Shown here one piece after another: positions 26,276 through 35,600 of a stretch of DNA of 64,000 nucleotides (position 1 is the stretch's first letter; every line of letters starts with the position of its first letter). The stretch is taken from the NCBI GenBank assembly GCA_947456955.1, contig CANGTQ010000001.1, positions 186,001-250,000 on the forward strand. Reading direction: 5' to 3'. The notes under the pieces are model-generated. The model saw nothing but the letters and a program-made list of their open reading frames with translations, was not told the DNA's origin and did no database searches. This DNA comes from Flavobacteriaceae bacterium. GTDB lineage: Bacteria > Bacteroidota > Bacteroidia > Flavobacteriales > Flavobacteriaceae. Position numbers and translations under genes: made by a program.

Positions 26276-27619
26276 CTATTTCTTCTTCCTCTTCGCCGCT
26301 CTAGTCTTCAATATATTTCTATTAACTGACGTCCCGGTTTTTTTCTTAGTTTTTGATGGTCCACCAAGGTTTACTTTTGTATTTTTCTTTGCCTTTTCGT
26401 GAAAGGATGCGCCACCTTCCAGCTTGTTGGTTTTCAAAATAACCTTCATTTTCTTTTTGTCTTTTTCAAATTCCAATAGGCGAGTAGCTACTTCAACGGT
26501 TGTTGGTAGGGCTAAAATCTTGATTTCTTTATCCATCAACATTTCTGCTTCAATCTGGATTTCCTGCTCATTAGGACCAATCAAACTAATCGCAATACCC
26601 GATTTATCGGCACGACCGGTTCGCCCAATGCGGTGAATGTATTGTTCAGGCACTTCCGAAAATTCTACATTAATAACATGTGTCACATCCGAAATATCCA
26701 AACCTCTTGCCATTACATCAGTAGTTACAATTCCTCTGATTTCGCCAGCTTGAAAGGATGCCATTGTTTGCAGACGGTAATTCTGTGATTTGTTTGAATG
26801 GATGATTCCAAATTGTTCAGGATAATGCTCTTCCAATTGTACAGCCAGTAAATCAGCTGTTTTTTTATTGTTTACAAAAAGTAATACTCTTTCTAAAGTA
26901 TCGTCTTTTAGTAACTCTACAATCAGGTTTATCTTTGTCAAAAAGTTAGGCACAAAGTAGCCTAGCTGTTCTATTTTTTCTAGAGGTGTTCCCGATTTTT
27001 CTAAAGTAACTTCTTCAGGAAAATCAAAATAATCCTCAAGCATATCATCTACTTCATCTGTCATAGTAGCCGAGAACAAGATGTTCTGACGTTTATTCTT
27101 TAACATCGACAGGATGGAAGTTACCTGAGTTCTAAAACCTAAGTTTAGCATTTCATCAAACTCATCTATCACCAGTTTTTGAAGGCTGTCAAAACGAATA
27201 ACATTGTCTAGGGCTAAATCCATTACACGACCCGGAGTTCCTACCAAAACATCAATTCCCTGATAAACGGATTTCTTTTGCGTGTTGATATTCACACCAC
27301 CGTAAACGCCTAAAGTTCTAACCGACATATATTGTGTCAGTTTTTCTACTTCCGCAGTGATTTGAACTACCAATTCACGTGTTGGCACTAAGATTACAAT
27401 TCTGGGTGTATCGGTGGCTATAAACTTCCATTGTTTTAATATTGGTAGTAAATAAGCAAAAGTTTTACCAGTTCCGGTTTGTGCTATTCCCATTACATCG
27501 CGGCCCGACATAATTACCGAAAAAGATTTTTCTTGTATTGGTGTAGGAGTGGTTAACCCCAATTCGTCTATGGCTTTTTGTAATGATTTAGGAAGATTGA
27601 ATTGCTCGAAAGTGCTCAT
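26276..27619 (-). CDS. DEAD/DEAH-box ATP-dependent RNA helicase
   Basis: This 447-residue protein has all SF2 DEAD-box motifs: Q motif region near residue 28, Walker A AQTGTGKT (46-53), PTRELV, GTPGR, SAT, RGLDISDV and HRIGRTGR. The motif II sequence is DEFD (152-155) rather than DEAD. The C-terminus is a Lys-rich tail ending AAKRKKK, a probable RNA-binding extension. It should unwind structured RNA in ribosome assembly or mRNA turnover. Monocistronic. Confidence 0.93.
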   Translation of the reverse strand: MSTFEQFNLPKSLQKAIDELGLTTPTPIQEKSFSVIMSGRDVMGIAQTGTGKTFAYLLPILKQWKFIATDTPRIVILVPTRELVVQITAEVEKLTQYMSVRTLGVYGGVNINTQKKSVYQGIDVLVGTPGRVMDLALDNVIRFDSLQKLVIDEFDEMLNLGFRTQVTSILSMLKNKRQNILFSATMTDEVDDMLEDYFDFPEEVTLEKSGTPLEKIEQLGYFVPNFLTKINLIVELLKDDTLERVLLFVNNKKTADLLAVQLEEHYPEQFGIIHSNKSQNYRLQTMASFQAGEIRGIVTTDVMARGLDISDVTHVINVEFSEVPEQYIHRIGRTGRADKSGIAISLIGPNEQEIQIEAEMLMDKEIKILALPTTVEVATRLLEFEKDKKKMKVILKTNKLEGGASFHEKAKKNTKVNLGGPSKTKKKTGTSVNRNILKTRAAKRKKK

Positions 27620-27917
27620 TAGAATTGTAATTTACTTCGTCCGTTCGACCAATTTTTGGTCTCGGGTGATGACAAAGGTAAGCTTTCTAATTTAGACTTT
27701 AAATAGAAAAGGGATTAGCTGAGAGTTTGTATGACTAAAGCCCCAAACTCTTAATATAAACCTTATTATATGATGCTTTTCCCAAAAATGAATAACGCTT
27801 CTTGAACTAACTAAATCTATATTATTATGTTGTAGTAATTTTAAAAACGTTTTCTTGTAGGTGTTCTTGTCAGATTGTTACTATTGATATTTATAGCTTT
27901 TACATTAAAAAAAGTTA
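27620..27917. other. Intergenic region, 298 bp
   Basis: I see no ORF of note. An inverted pair gagtttg / caaactc lies at 27723-27750 with a 14-base spacer, without a T-run, so it is not a clear terminator. The helicase promoter should lie in the 27620-27700 part but no good TAnnTTTG box stands out. Confidence 0.5.
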
Positions 27918-28475
27918 TCATTTAATGAACTCTATATAATCCACTTCAAGAGAAAATGTGCCTTCCTTTTTTTCATAAGTCATTATTCCCATTCTAACTA
28001 TATTTTTTAAACTTTTAGACTTCATCATATTTCCTGTAGGTTCGCCAATAACAGTTTCTTGAAAATCTTTAAAATAAATAACCACCTCCTCCCAAGTGTC
28101 ATCTTTCTTTGGAGAAAATTCACGTTTATAATTTGGCTGTGTCCAGTTTTGGTTATCTTCTAAAGTAAAAGCAAACTTTTGATTGGTTGATTTAAACTTT
28201 ATTTTAATACCATTATATTTAGATAAGTCAACACTTTTATATTTGGTTTTTATGGATGAAAATCCTCCATAATTAGCTAAAGAAATATTTCCTGTTAGCA
28301 AAACAGAATTATTGGTGTATTCAATTTTAGATTTAGTAATACCGCCCATTATATTATCCGAAAGTAACATCCACTCTTGATTTTTTTCGGCCGAATTGCC
28401 AAAATCAATAATTGATGATTGACTGAATGATTTTAGTGCCGAAATGCCCAATACTAATAAAATTAATTTTTTCAT
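27918..28475 (-). CDS. CIA30-domain secreted protein
   Basis: This 185-residue protein has a signal peptide (LILLVLGISALKSFS) and then a CIA30/NADH:ubiquinone oxidoreductase intermediate-associated domain: SEKNQEWMLLSDNIMGGITKSK near the start, GFSSIKTKY, and GIKIKFKS. Despite the name, bacterial members are galactose-binding-like beta-sandwiches with no proven complex I role. Function here is unknown; a periplasmic binding role is a guess. A small ORF encoding a signal-like peptide ends 11 bp upstream of its start. Confidence 0.82.
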   Translation of the reverse strand: MKKLILLVLGISALKSFSQSSIIDFGNSAEKNQEWMLLSDNIMGGITKSKIEYTNNSVLLTGNISLANYGGFSSIKTKYKSVDLSKYNGIKIKFKSTNQKFAFTLEDNQNWTQPNYKREFSPKKDDTWEEVVIYFKDFQETVIGEPTGNMMKSKSLKNIVRMGIMTYEKKEGTFSLEVDYIEFIK

Positions 28476-28485
28476 GTGTTGATTT

Positions 28486-28584
28486 TTAAGAATTTAAATT
28501 TATATTGTGTTGATGTTGAATATTTAAGTCGACTTGTTTTGTATATACAAGTAAACTTAGAATAAATAAAATAATTCGTTTCAT
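28486..28584 (-). CDS. Putative 32-residue peptide upstream of the CIA30 gene
   Basis: ATG at 28584 opens a 32-codon frame (MKRIILFILSLLVYTKQ, then an Asn/His-rich tail) ending in TAA at 28486-28488, 11 bp before the CIA30 start. The product looks like a short hydrophobic leader. It could be a real small membrane peptide, a translated leader, or chance. Confidence 0.3.
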   Translation of the reverse strand: MKRIILFILSLLVYTKQVDLNIQHQHNINLNS

Positions 28585-28758
28585 AATAATCTGTTTAAAT
28601 TCCGATTGTATTATTAAGATTGTACCCCATGACAATTAGGTAAAAAATCTATATCAAATAAAATGCTTTTTTTCGGGTAGCAAGGTTCCAAATTAAATGC
28701 AATAGCAGTTTGGGTATGAACTCAAACCGCCTTTATTCATTTACAGTTTTGTGTGAAG

Positions 28759-29421
28759 CTAAAATCTATATTTAATCCCAACATTAAAAATAAATGGATT
28801 GTATTTTAGGTTATTTAATTGTTCATCATTAGCTTGATTTTCCATATCAAATTCACTAAAAGCTACATATTTTGCTTCCCAGTTTAAAGCCCATTTTTGA
28901 GAAAAGTTATAATCAAGCCCAAAAATTCCTTGAAATCCAAAATTCCCTGATTCAGAATATGATGTGTTGTTATCATCACCAAAGTCTATGTCTATTTCTT
29001 GAATTAAAGATAAACCTAAGCCCAAATATGGCTTAAATCTGCTGTTTGTAGAAACATTATATATTCCATTGATGTAAATAAAATTAGAAGCGTAATCACC
29101 TGAACTTTTTACAGAATTATTTTCTATTGTGATATCATTTCTCTTATATTCCCATCCAACTTCGGCTGTAATATTTTCGGTAAAATTATACCCTAATGAA
29201 ATTCCTGTAGTAAAACCAAATCCGTTATCTACTTCAATATTAGTAGTTTGATTATTTTTAACTAATTGTAAGGACATATCTTCAATACCTATAAAACCTG
29301 CATAAGGTTTTAAATAGAATTTTTTATAATCCTTATTGCTTTTAGTTTCTTGAGACACTACCTTAAAAACTGATAGTAAAAAAACCAAAAGAATCACATT
29401 AATTTTTATATTTTTCATCAT
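28759..29421 (-). CDS. Outer-membrane beta-barrel protein (OmpA/OmpW-like small barrel)
   Basis: This 220-residue protein has a signal peptide ending near VVSQE (residue 24). An eight-stranded barrel pattern follows: KPYAGFIGIEDM, TTGISLGYNFTENITAEVGW, YINGIYNVSTNSRFKPYLGLG, FGLDYNFSQKWALNWEAKY, and the terminal strand FNVGIKYRF ending in Phe. It probably sits in the outer membrane; no ligand can be named. It lies 62 bp downstream of the Crp/Fnr gene on the same strand and has its own promoter box, so regulation by that protein is possible. Confidence 0.83.
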   Translation of the reverse strand: MMKNIKINVILLVFLLSVFKVVSQETKSNKDYKKFYLKPYAGFIGIEDMSLQLVKNNQTTNIEVDNGFGFTTGISLGYNFTENITAEVGWEYKRNDITIENNSVKSSGDYASNFIYINGIYNVSTNSRFKPYLGLGLSLIQEIDIDFGDDNNTSYSESGNFGFQGIFGLDYNFSQKWALNWEAKYVAFSEFDMENQANDEQLNNLKYNPFIFNVGIKYRF

Positions 29422-29442
29422 TATTATATTTTATTAATGATG

Positions 29443-29450
29443 CAAATTTA
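29443..29450 (-). promoter_or_regulatory. TAnnTTTG promoter element for the outer-membrane protein gene
   Basis: On the minus strand TAAATTTG lies 22 bases upstream of the ATG at 29421. The -33 side is T-rich without a clear TTTG. Confidence 0.45.
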
Positions 29451-29483
29451 GACGAGTCGTGTATTAAAAATTTGTAACCTATG

Positions 29484-30074
29484 TTACAGTTTTTTATTTC
29501 TTAATCGACTCAATGCTGGTCTTGTAATTCTGATGTAGCTGGAAATTTGTTCTAAAGATAAACGATTATGTAAATCAGGGTATTCATTCATAAAGTCATA
29601 ATATCTTTTTTCTGCATTGTCAAAATGTAGAGATTCTAAACGTTCATCCATTTTTATAATAATTGCTTCAGCCATCAGTCGACCAAATTTTTCGAAATGT
29701 GAAAAGTTACGATAACAGTTTTGGATGTGTGTGTAATTGAAGCAAAGTAATTGAGTTGGTTCTACAGTTTTAAAATAATATTTACTTGGCTCTTGTTGAA
29801 TAAAAGCTTTGTAGTGTGTAGCAAAACCACCTTCTTTAAGAAACCTAGTATTTATTTCATTTCCTTTCTTATCGATATAGTAGCCTCTGATAAGGCCATT
29901 AACAATAAACCCAATTTCATTATGCGTTTTTTGATTATCAATAAAGACTTTATTTTTGTCCAGATTCTTTTCAGTTAGTCCTTTTACAAAAAAATCTAAA
30001 GCCTCTTCATTGATATCTTTATTGATGTGTCTAATTACTGAAATTATAAAATCGTATTTCTCTTCAATATTCAT
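29484..30074 (-). CDS. Crp/Fnr-family transcriptional regulator
   Basis: This 196-residue protein has an N-terminal cyclic-nucleotide-binding-like beta-roll (about 20-120: IDNQKTHNEIGFIVNGLIRGYYIDKKGNE read in parts) and a C-terminal helix-turn-helix (SLEQISSYIRITRPALSRLR). No Fnr-type cysteine cluster is present. Members of this group in Bacteroidota usually respond to unknown ligands. The outer-membrane protein gene directly downstream is a candidate target. Confidence 0.88.
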   Translation of the reverse strand: MNIEEKYDFIISVIRHINKDINEEALDFFVKGLTEKNLDKNKVFIDNQKTHNEIGFIVNGLIRGYYIDKKGNEINTRFLKEGGFATHYKAFIQQEPSKYYFKTVEPTQLLCFNYTHIQNCYRNFSHFEKFGRLMAEAIIIKMDERLESLHFDNAEKRYYDFMNEYPDLHNRLSLEQISSYIRITRPALSRLRNKKL

Positions 30075-30218
30075 ATTATAGCCTATAACGGTCGATGCTA
30101 GAGCTCGTGGCAGCTTGTGGAAATCTTTTTTTCATAACCGGTCAAGTAAAGTTATGAAAAGTAGACGAAGAATTTACCGAAAATTAGCCATCAGTTTTAG
30201 CAAGAGTTAATTCTAGTT

Positions 30219-30557
30219 TTAATCGTTATCCAAAAAATCAGAAATCTTTTTATGCATATCTGGGATCTTATTTTTCATTACATCCCAAACAATTGAATAA
30301 TTTACCCCAATATAATCATGAATTAATCGGTCACGCATTCCAGCCATATTTTTCCATTGAATTGTATTCCATCTTACTTTGAAGTCAGCAGGAATTTTCT
30401 TTGTTGCTTCTCCAACAATTTCTAAACTTCTTACAACCGCACGTTTAAGAGTTTCGTCATCCATGAAATCTTCATACAATAAATTCTAAGTTACTGAAAT
30501 TATGTATGAACATTCATCTTGAATATGTCTTAGATATTCTTTCGTTTCTTTAGACAT
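30219..30557 (-). pseudogene. hepT: hepT toxin gene (HEPN, DUF86 family) with an in-frame stop codon
   Basis: The natural start is the ATG at 30557 (MSKETKEYLRHIQDECSYI). Reading through gives a 112-position HepT of normal length, but codon 24 is TAG (30486-30488), between ...YIISVT and NLLYEDFMDD. Downstream the HEPN ribonuclease/AMPylation-target motif is intact (GMRDRLIHDY, the RxxxxHxY element). A shorter product from TTG at 30479 is possible but would lack the first helix. HepT toxins pair with the MntA nucleotidyltransferase encoded just upstream, with which it overlaps by 8 bp. Loss of function is the likely reading. Confidence 0.8.
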
Positions 30558-30842
30558 ATTGAACTTCTTTTAAAATTTTTGGACCAATATATGGGCTTAA
30601 TCCATTCTTAGTGACAACTTCGATTCTTTCATTCTTAAATATTTTTTCAAACAAATCGTAAACTGCCATAAAATTATCGAAGTTCTCTTTTTCCGGCTCA
30701 AAATCAATCAACAGATCAATATCACTATCACTTGATTGCTCATTACGTATGTACGAACCAAACAAACATTTCGAATACCAAATTTTGAAAGCTTGAGCTT
30801 ATTAGATTTCAGTGTTTTTAATATGTTATCTTTTGTTGTCAT
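30550..30842 (-). pseudogene. mntA: mntA antitoxin gene (minimal nucleotidyltransferase) with a frameshift
   Basis: ATG at 30842 begins MTTKDNILKTLKSNKLKLSK and continues to FGIRNVCL. The catalytic part FGSYIRNEQSSDSDIDLLID (GSx10DxD nucleotidyltransferase motif) lies in another frame from about 30762 on. The break sits on a double TTTG repeat (GTTTGTTTGG); restoring one TTTG unit would give a continuous ...NVCLFGSY.... So slipped-strand loss of 4 bp, or another net loss of one base, explains it. The C-terminus is complete and ends in TAA overlapping hepT. MntA normally AMPylates HepT to silence it. Confidence 0.8.
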
Positions 30843-30855
30843 TTAAAACTTTTTT

Positions 30856-30863
30856 CAAATATA
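30856..30863 (-). promoter_or_regulatory. TAnnTTTG promoter element for the mntA-hepT remnant
   Basis: Minus strand reads TATATTTG, 13 bases upstream of the mntA ATG. The promoter appears intact although both genes are damaged. Confidence 0.45.
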
Positions 30864-30900
30864 CAAAAGTTTGTTGTTCGAAAATCGCGCTTCAAAAAAT

Positions 30901-31040
30901 AGCACCAACGTTCCGGCGCTTCACGCAGTTGCGAACTTCGGAACTTTATATTTTCCGTTAAAGATAAAATTTCTTGCGAAATGTAAACGTGAATTTACTA
31001 CAAAATTCGCAATCTTGCCAAACGCCTGTTAGCAACTGTT
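30901..31040. repeat. Imperfect ~140-bp palindrome between gene units
   Basis: The left arm (30901-30936, including ccaacgttccggcg and gttgcgaac) is mirrored by the right arm (31006-31040, ttcgcaatcttgccaaacg then cctgttagcaactg). The centre is AT-rich. It separates the mntA-hepT remnant from the lipoprotein unit. The right end contains gttagcaact at 31028-31037, which reappears inverted beyond the lipoprotein gene. Confidence 0.6.
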
Positions 31041-31734
31041 ATTTTCTTTTTTCTATAGGACTGAAATTAATAAATCTATCAAAAGCATCTGGAGAATCTT
31101 TAATATTTTCAATTTCTTTCCATTTTCCATTCACGTCAAGAACTTCCGCAATAATTTTACCATCCCTTTGTTCCACACTAGCAAATTCTTTTAGACTATC
31201 ATTTTCAATTTTTAAAAAGTATGTTGTTTGTCCTCCAGTTAGTACACAAGCGTCAATACAATTTAGTTTTTCATTAAACATTAAGTTTGGGAAACGTTCT
31301 GAATTTCTTATCCAATTTAATGATTTGTTTTTAGGAGAATATAAAATTAGAGTTTGGACAACGTTTCCGCCTCTTGCTGCCATTCCAGTTGTAAAGATTA
31401 TATCTTTGAAACCATCATTGTTAAAATCTTTGATTTCAGTATCTAAATCATTAATTCTCTCAGCTTCTAAAATTAAGCTATCTTTTAATTTCCAATGTAA
31501 TTGGTCTTTTTCATAAAGATAAACTTTAGCAATAGTATTTTCTTGCGTGCCAATTTTATAAACTTCTACTTTGTTATTGTGTATTTGACCAAAACTTATT
31601 GAATCAGAGAAAAACTCAAGTGTGTCAACAACTATTAATTCTTCAGTTTTATTTTCGGTAACAGTTTTCGGTTCTTCTTTTTTAGAACAACTAATAATTA
31701 AAAGTATGGTTATTATGTAGATTAGGTTTTTCAT
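31039..31734 (-). CDS. Hypothetical lipoprotein with FG-GAP-like repeat motif
   Basis: This 231-residue protein has lipobox IISC (Cys16) after a short hydrophobic signal. Residues 95-115 (DLDTEIKDFNNDGFKDIIFT) match an FG-GAP/VCBS calcium-binding-type repeat (DxNxDGxxD). The remainder is mixed alpha/beta. Function unknown; probably an outer- or inner-membrane-anchored binding protein. The coding region is framed by a perfect 10-bp inverted repeat one base past its stop and three bases before its start, as if carried as a cassette. The neighbours on both sides are accessory units. Confidence 0.75.
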   Translation of the reverse strand: MKNLIYIITILLIISCSKKEEPKTVTENKTEELIVVDTLEFFSDSISFGQIHNNKVEVYKIGTQENTIAKVYLYEKDQLHWKLKDSLILEAERINDLDTEIKDFNNDGFKDIIFTTGMAARGGNVVQTLILYSPKNKSLNWIRNSERFPNLMFNEKLNCIDACVLTGGQTTYFLKIENDSLKEFASVEQRDGKIIAEVLDVNGKWKEIENIKDSPDAFDRFINFSPIEKRK

Positions 31735-31737
31735 AAT

Positions 31738-31881
31738 AGTTGCTAACGGTTTGCGGCTTGGCGTAGTGGTGGATTTTTAGCACAAAAGTTCAATCGAAGA
31801 ACAGCACTTGAATATACCACAAAACTGTCATACGAAGCACTGCACCCGCCATTACGCCAAACCGCTGTTGTGTGCTGCCCT
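31738..31881. repeat. Imperfect ~140-bp palindrome between lipoprotein and AlkB units
   Basis: The left arm agttgctaacggtttgcgg then cttggcgtagtggtgg (31738-31772) is mirrored by ccgccattacgccaaaccgc (31848-31867). The far end gttgtgtgctgccct (31867-31881) has an inverted partner at 37133-37147, beyond the helicase gene. Confidence 0.6.
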
Positions 31882-31941
31882 TCTGTTTTTGTCGTCTGTT
31901 TGTCAGTCATATATTGTTAGTTTTTGTCATGCCTTGGCTTG

Positions 31942-32001
31942 GTGGCTCTTTTGCATTTTTTTGTTTGGCTTGTGTGTCTGCAAAAATGCAAATGTGCCGC
32001 C
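31942..32001. repeat. Hairpin downstream of the AlkB-like gene
   Basis: Arms gtggctcttttgcattttt and aaaaatgcaaatgtgccgcc enclose a 21-base loop containing ttggcttgtgtgt. A related hairpin with the same loop words lies at 37009-37072, upstream of the helicase gene. It may also serve as a terminator for the operon. Confidence 0.55.
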
Positions 32002-32012
32002 AAAAGCGTTGG

Positions 32013-32645
32013 TTATTTGTCGTCAATGATTACTTTTCTAAATGTTATTGAAACTCGTCTTTGTCGTTTATATGTCTGTCCGTTAAACTTGTCTGATTTT
32101 CTTCCCACAATTCCGTGATACCAATTAAACCTTGATTCGCCTGTCATTACGATTAGTGTATGTGGTGTAATTAGTAACGGAATTTTGTCTTGCTCTGTGC
32201 TTGTTTGTTCTTTTTGAAAATTCATTACGCATTGTCCGCCCAACGAAATTGAAATTATTGTGTCGCCAAAACAAGGTTCGCAGTCAACGTGTGCTGCAAT
32301 TCCTTGGTCGTCTATGTATTCGTTTATTATTGCCTGGTCAGGAACAAAGTCAATTATTTTCTGTTGTTGTAAACGGTCGGATAAAAATTTCATCCACGTT
32401 GGGATTTCGCCAATAAAAAAAGATTGGTCTATTCGTCTTGCTTTGTAGTCATATTTGTAACCGTAATGTTGAACTCGTCTTTTTAAGTCAGTAAGCCAAG
32501 TTGATTTGTCAATATTTTTGAGTAACTCTTTTTCTTCGTCTTTGCTGATAAAGTTAAATAAAAATTTTAGCCCTTTAATTTGTTGGGCGTTTTCCAAAGT
32601 AACTTCTTTGTCCGATTTGTTATATCCAAATAAATCCTTTGTCAT
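32013..32645 (-). CDS. AlkB-family 2-oxoglutarate/Fe(II) dioxygenase
   Basis: This 210-residue cytoplasmic protein shows the AlkB jelly-roll core: INEYIDDQGIAAHVD with iron ligands H119 and D121, distal ligand H177 in MTGESRFNWYHGI, and 2-oxoglutarate-binding arginines in RRVSITFR (R197, R203). The SISLGGQCVMNF and LLITPHTLIVMTGESR stretches look closer to the ALKBH8/tRNA-type branch than to E. coli AlkB, from memory. It should oxidise methyl or related groups on nucleic acid. It begins 3 bp after the stop of the giant nuclease-helicase gene, so both are one operon. Substrate (DNA, tRNA or other) is not determined. Confidence 0.88.
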   Translation of the reverse strand: MTKDLFGYNKSDKEVTLENAQQIKGLKFLFNFISKDEEKELLKNIDKSTWLTDLKRRVQHYGYKYDYKARRIDQSFFIGEIPTWMKFLSDRLQQQKIIDFVPDQAIINEYIDDQGIAAHVDCEPCFGDTIISISLGGQCVMNFQKEQTSTEQDKIPLLITPHTLIVMTGESRFNWYHGIVGRKSDKFNGQTYKRQRRVSITFRKVIIDDK

Positions 32646-32648
32646 TGT

Positions 32649-35600
32649 TTAGTTGCTCAATAGTTCATAGTAAACATCTTCTGATTTGTCAAAGTTACTC
32701 ATAACGGCATTTCGATAAACCACTCTTTCTGTTTTTGCGTATTCTGTAATACTTTGTAAACGTGGAACTAACTTTTTAAAGATAACGTAACTTCTGTTTC
32801 GTTTTTCCATCGCTGAATTTTGAAAAGCCAAAACAAATTTGTTCAATGGATATTTGTCAAGTAATGCGTTAATCTTTATTGCAAGTTTTTCTGTATCGTC
32901 TTTGGAAAGGTTACCAAACAAGTATGAGAAGTTAAGAATAACTGTGTTTGAAAGTGTAAATACACTTTCCCAATAATTTTCTGAAATATCGTTTAGCGAT
33001 TTTACAAACTGAAATTTTGTATCTCGGCTGAATAATCCTGATACTGAAAATTCTTTTGCTTTGTTCAACATTGCCGTTGAAATGTCAATACCAACATAAT
33101 CAAAATGAAAGTTTAAAATTGAAACAAAACTTTGTTGGAAAGCTAAACCTGATGTCAATGGTCCACATCCAAAATCTATAAAAGCAATTCGGTTGTTGCT
33201 GTTTGTGAAAGTAGTTTTGAAAAAATCTTGAAAGCTCTTGTAAATTGCCAACGAACTAAAATAATGCTTTCGCATATTGTAATAGCAATACAAATTTACT
33301 TTGTCTGCCGAACTATGCTCTAATGTTGCTTGGTCAAAGTTAGTTCTGCCATATTCAATTACATTGTTTCGTATGTAATCGTTCGTGTATCCATACAAAA
33401 TTTGCGGATATTGTGTTCTACTGTCCGCTTTTATTTGTTGTATTACAACTTTGTCAAATACAGAGGCAAAATTTTGTTCAGGTTCGTAAACATTACCGCC
33501 TATCTCAATGTCTGTGTCGGGTTCTTCAATTTTGAAATTACCTTTCAAAAATTCTTCTGGTCGTTCTTTGATGTAGCCCGACTTTGAACGAATAAATTCT
33601 ATGAAACGATAATAAGTAAGATTGTTTGAAAGTATTGACGGATTACCGGTTACAAATAGTTGTTTTTTGGCTCTTGTAATTGCAACGTTCAATTTTCTGT
33701 CTATGATTTGTCCGTCATCTTCAATGTTGTTGGCTAAAAAATCCAACTGATAGAATTGGTTAATGCTAAATGAATAGATAATTATATCTCGTTGCGAACC
33801 TTGAAAACGTTCAACAGTATCAACTGTAATGCTGTTAAGTTCTGGAATGTTTAAAGCGTGAATTTCCCTTTTTATCAATGCAATTTGGCTTCTATAGGGA
33901 GTAATAATTCCAACCGTTTCTACTGGTGAAAAATTGAGATTATTGGATTGATATAAATCAAAAATCTGTTTTACAAGCTCTTTGATAATTTTCGCTTCGT
34001 AGGTGTTTGTTTTATTGGTTTTGTCCGCTTTATGTTTTTCCGAAGGAATAAATGCAATACGTTTTGTAGCAATTAGTTTTTGAAATGGATTTCCGTTTTC
34101 AACACTTGTGTATTCCAAATTTGAATTTTGGTGAATAGTCGGAACAGCTTCTAATTGGCTGTTGTAGAAAGAATAATTTGGAAACAAAGCAATGTCAGGA
34201 TGCATTCTTCCTTGCTTGTGCAACATTCCCCAAACCAAAGATTTTTTGTCGGCTTTGTGCAAATTGTAAAGACGTTCAAAAAGCGAATTTTTTCTATCAG
34301 TCAAACCAATTTGATTTAATGATTGGCTTGTAACTTTTGATGTTTCTTCACTTTGCAAAACAACCGCAGGTAATTGTTTATGGTCGCCAATCAAAACAAA
34401 TTTGTCAATAGCGTTTCCGCCATTTTCATTTTTTGCTGACAAAATTCCAATAAGACTTGGTTCTAAAATTTGGGATGCTTCGTCAATTATGGCAACTTGA
34501 AAATGCTTTAACTTGAAAAGTTCTGTTTTATTTGAAAGCGAAGCAACGGTTCCGACAAAAATTCTGTGTTTTTGAATTTCCGCTTTTACTTCATCTCTTT
34601 TTTCACAATTTTCAATAACTTTTTCAAGTAATCTTTTCCTGTGTCGTGGTTCGCAAGATAATTCAGAACCAATTCTGATATATGGTGGATTGTCCTTTAC
34701 ATTATTCAATGCGTCACAAATTTCATCAACGGCACGATTGGTATAAGAAAGCAATAGAATGTTGTTGGTAGGTTCGCAGTAAAACTCTTCAACCATTGAT
34801 TTTAAGGCAAGTGAAGTTTTGCCCGTTCCGGGCGGCCCAATCAACAAGAAATAATCCTTGGCAATTTTGGCTTTGTAAACAATCTGTTGGATTTCCTTTG
34901 TTTCATAGACGTTTTCCATATAGTTGGTTTCGTCATAAATTGGTTGTCTTTGGTTTAACAACAAGTCTTTTCTATCTTGGTTTGCTTGTAAAAACGCATA
35001 CAGACCACGATACATTGAATTGTAAGATGAATCTAAAAAGTCGTGTTCAACAGCATATTTGCTGTTTTGTGGCAATACAGATTGATTACGTTGTTTGTAG
35101 CGAATGCGAATTGTAATTTCTGTTGGTGTTAGTTCTTGTATTGAACCCTTAAAAATTTGTTTGTTCGTTACATTGTCTTTCGGATTGTTTCTTTCATACA
35201 GAATTACAATGTCGCCTTGTCTGAAATTTGGTAGAAAATCGTGGTCGTAAGACGGAATTTTTAGTTTAATAGTCGGTAAATCCGTTTCGGTTAGATTTTC
35301 AGCAATGGATAAATCCGTAAGTATTTCGCCTGATTCAAATTTTTCTTCAACCGATGAAAGCCAAAGTGAAGAAATGCCTTTTGTGCTGTTGTATTCAGTA
35401 TCGCCTGCTTTTGAAATGTAATGCTCTTTTGTTACAAACGAGTAGAAGCTATGAAAGTATACTGTTTCGAGTTCACTTGCATTTTGGAAAAACGATTTGA
35501 AATGATTTATCTGTGGAATAATATAATTGTCAAGGAAATTTTGTCTGATATTATTATTTGTTATCAGCGTTGTTGGCGAAATGCTATTGACAATATTTCT

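Noticed and set aside
30550..30842. Programmed frameshift in mntA
   Set aside because: No slippery heptamer or downstream structure of the usual kind is seen, and hepT also has a stop; decay is simpler.
31808..32118. Overlapping plus-strand frames near the end of the AlkB gene
   Set aside because: They lie in repeat arms and antisense to the AlkB gene, with no motif and a Cys/Trp-rich composition typical of chance frames.
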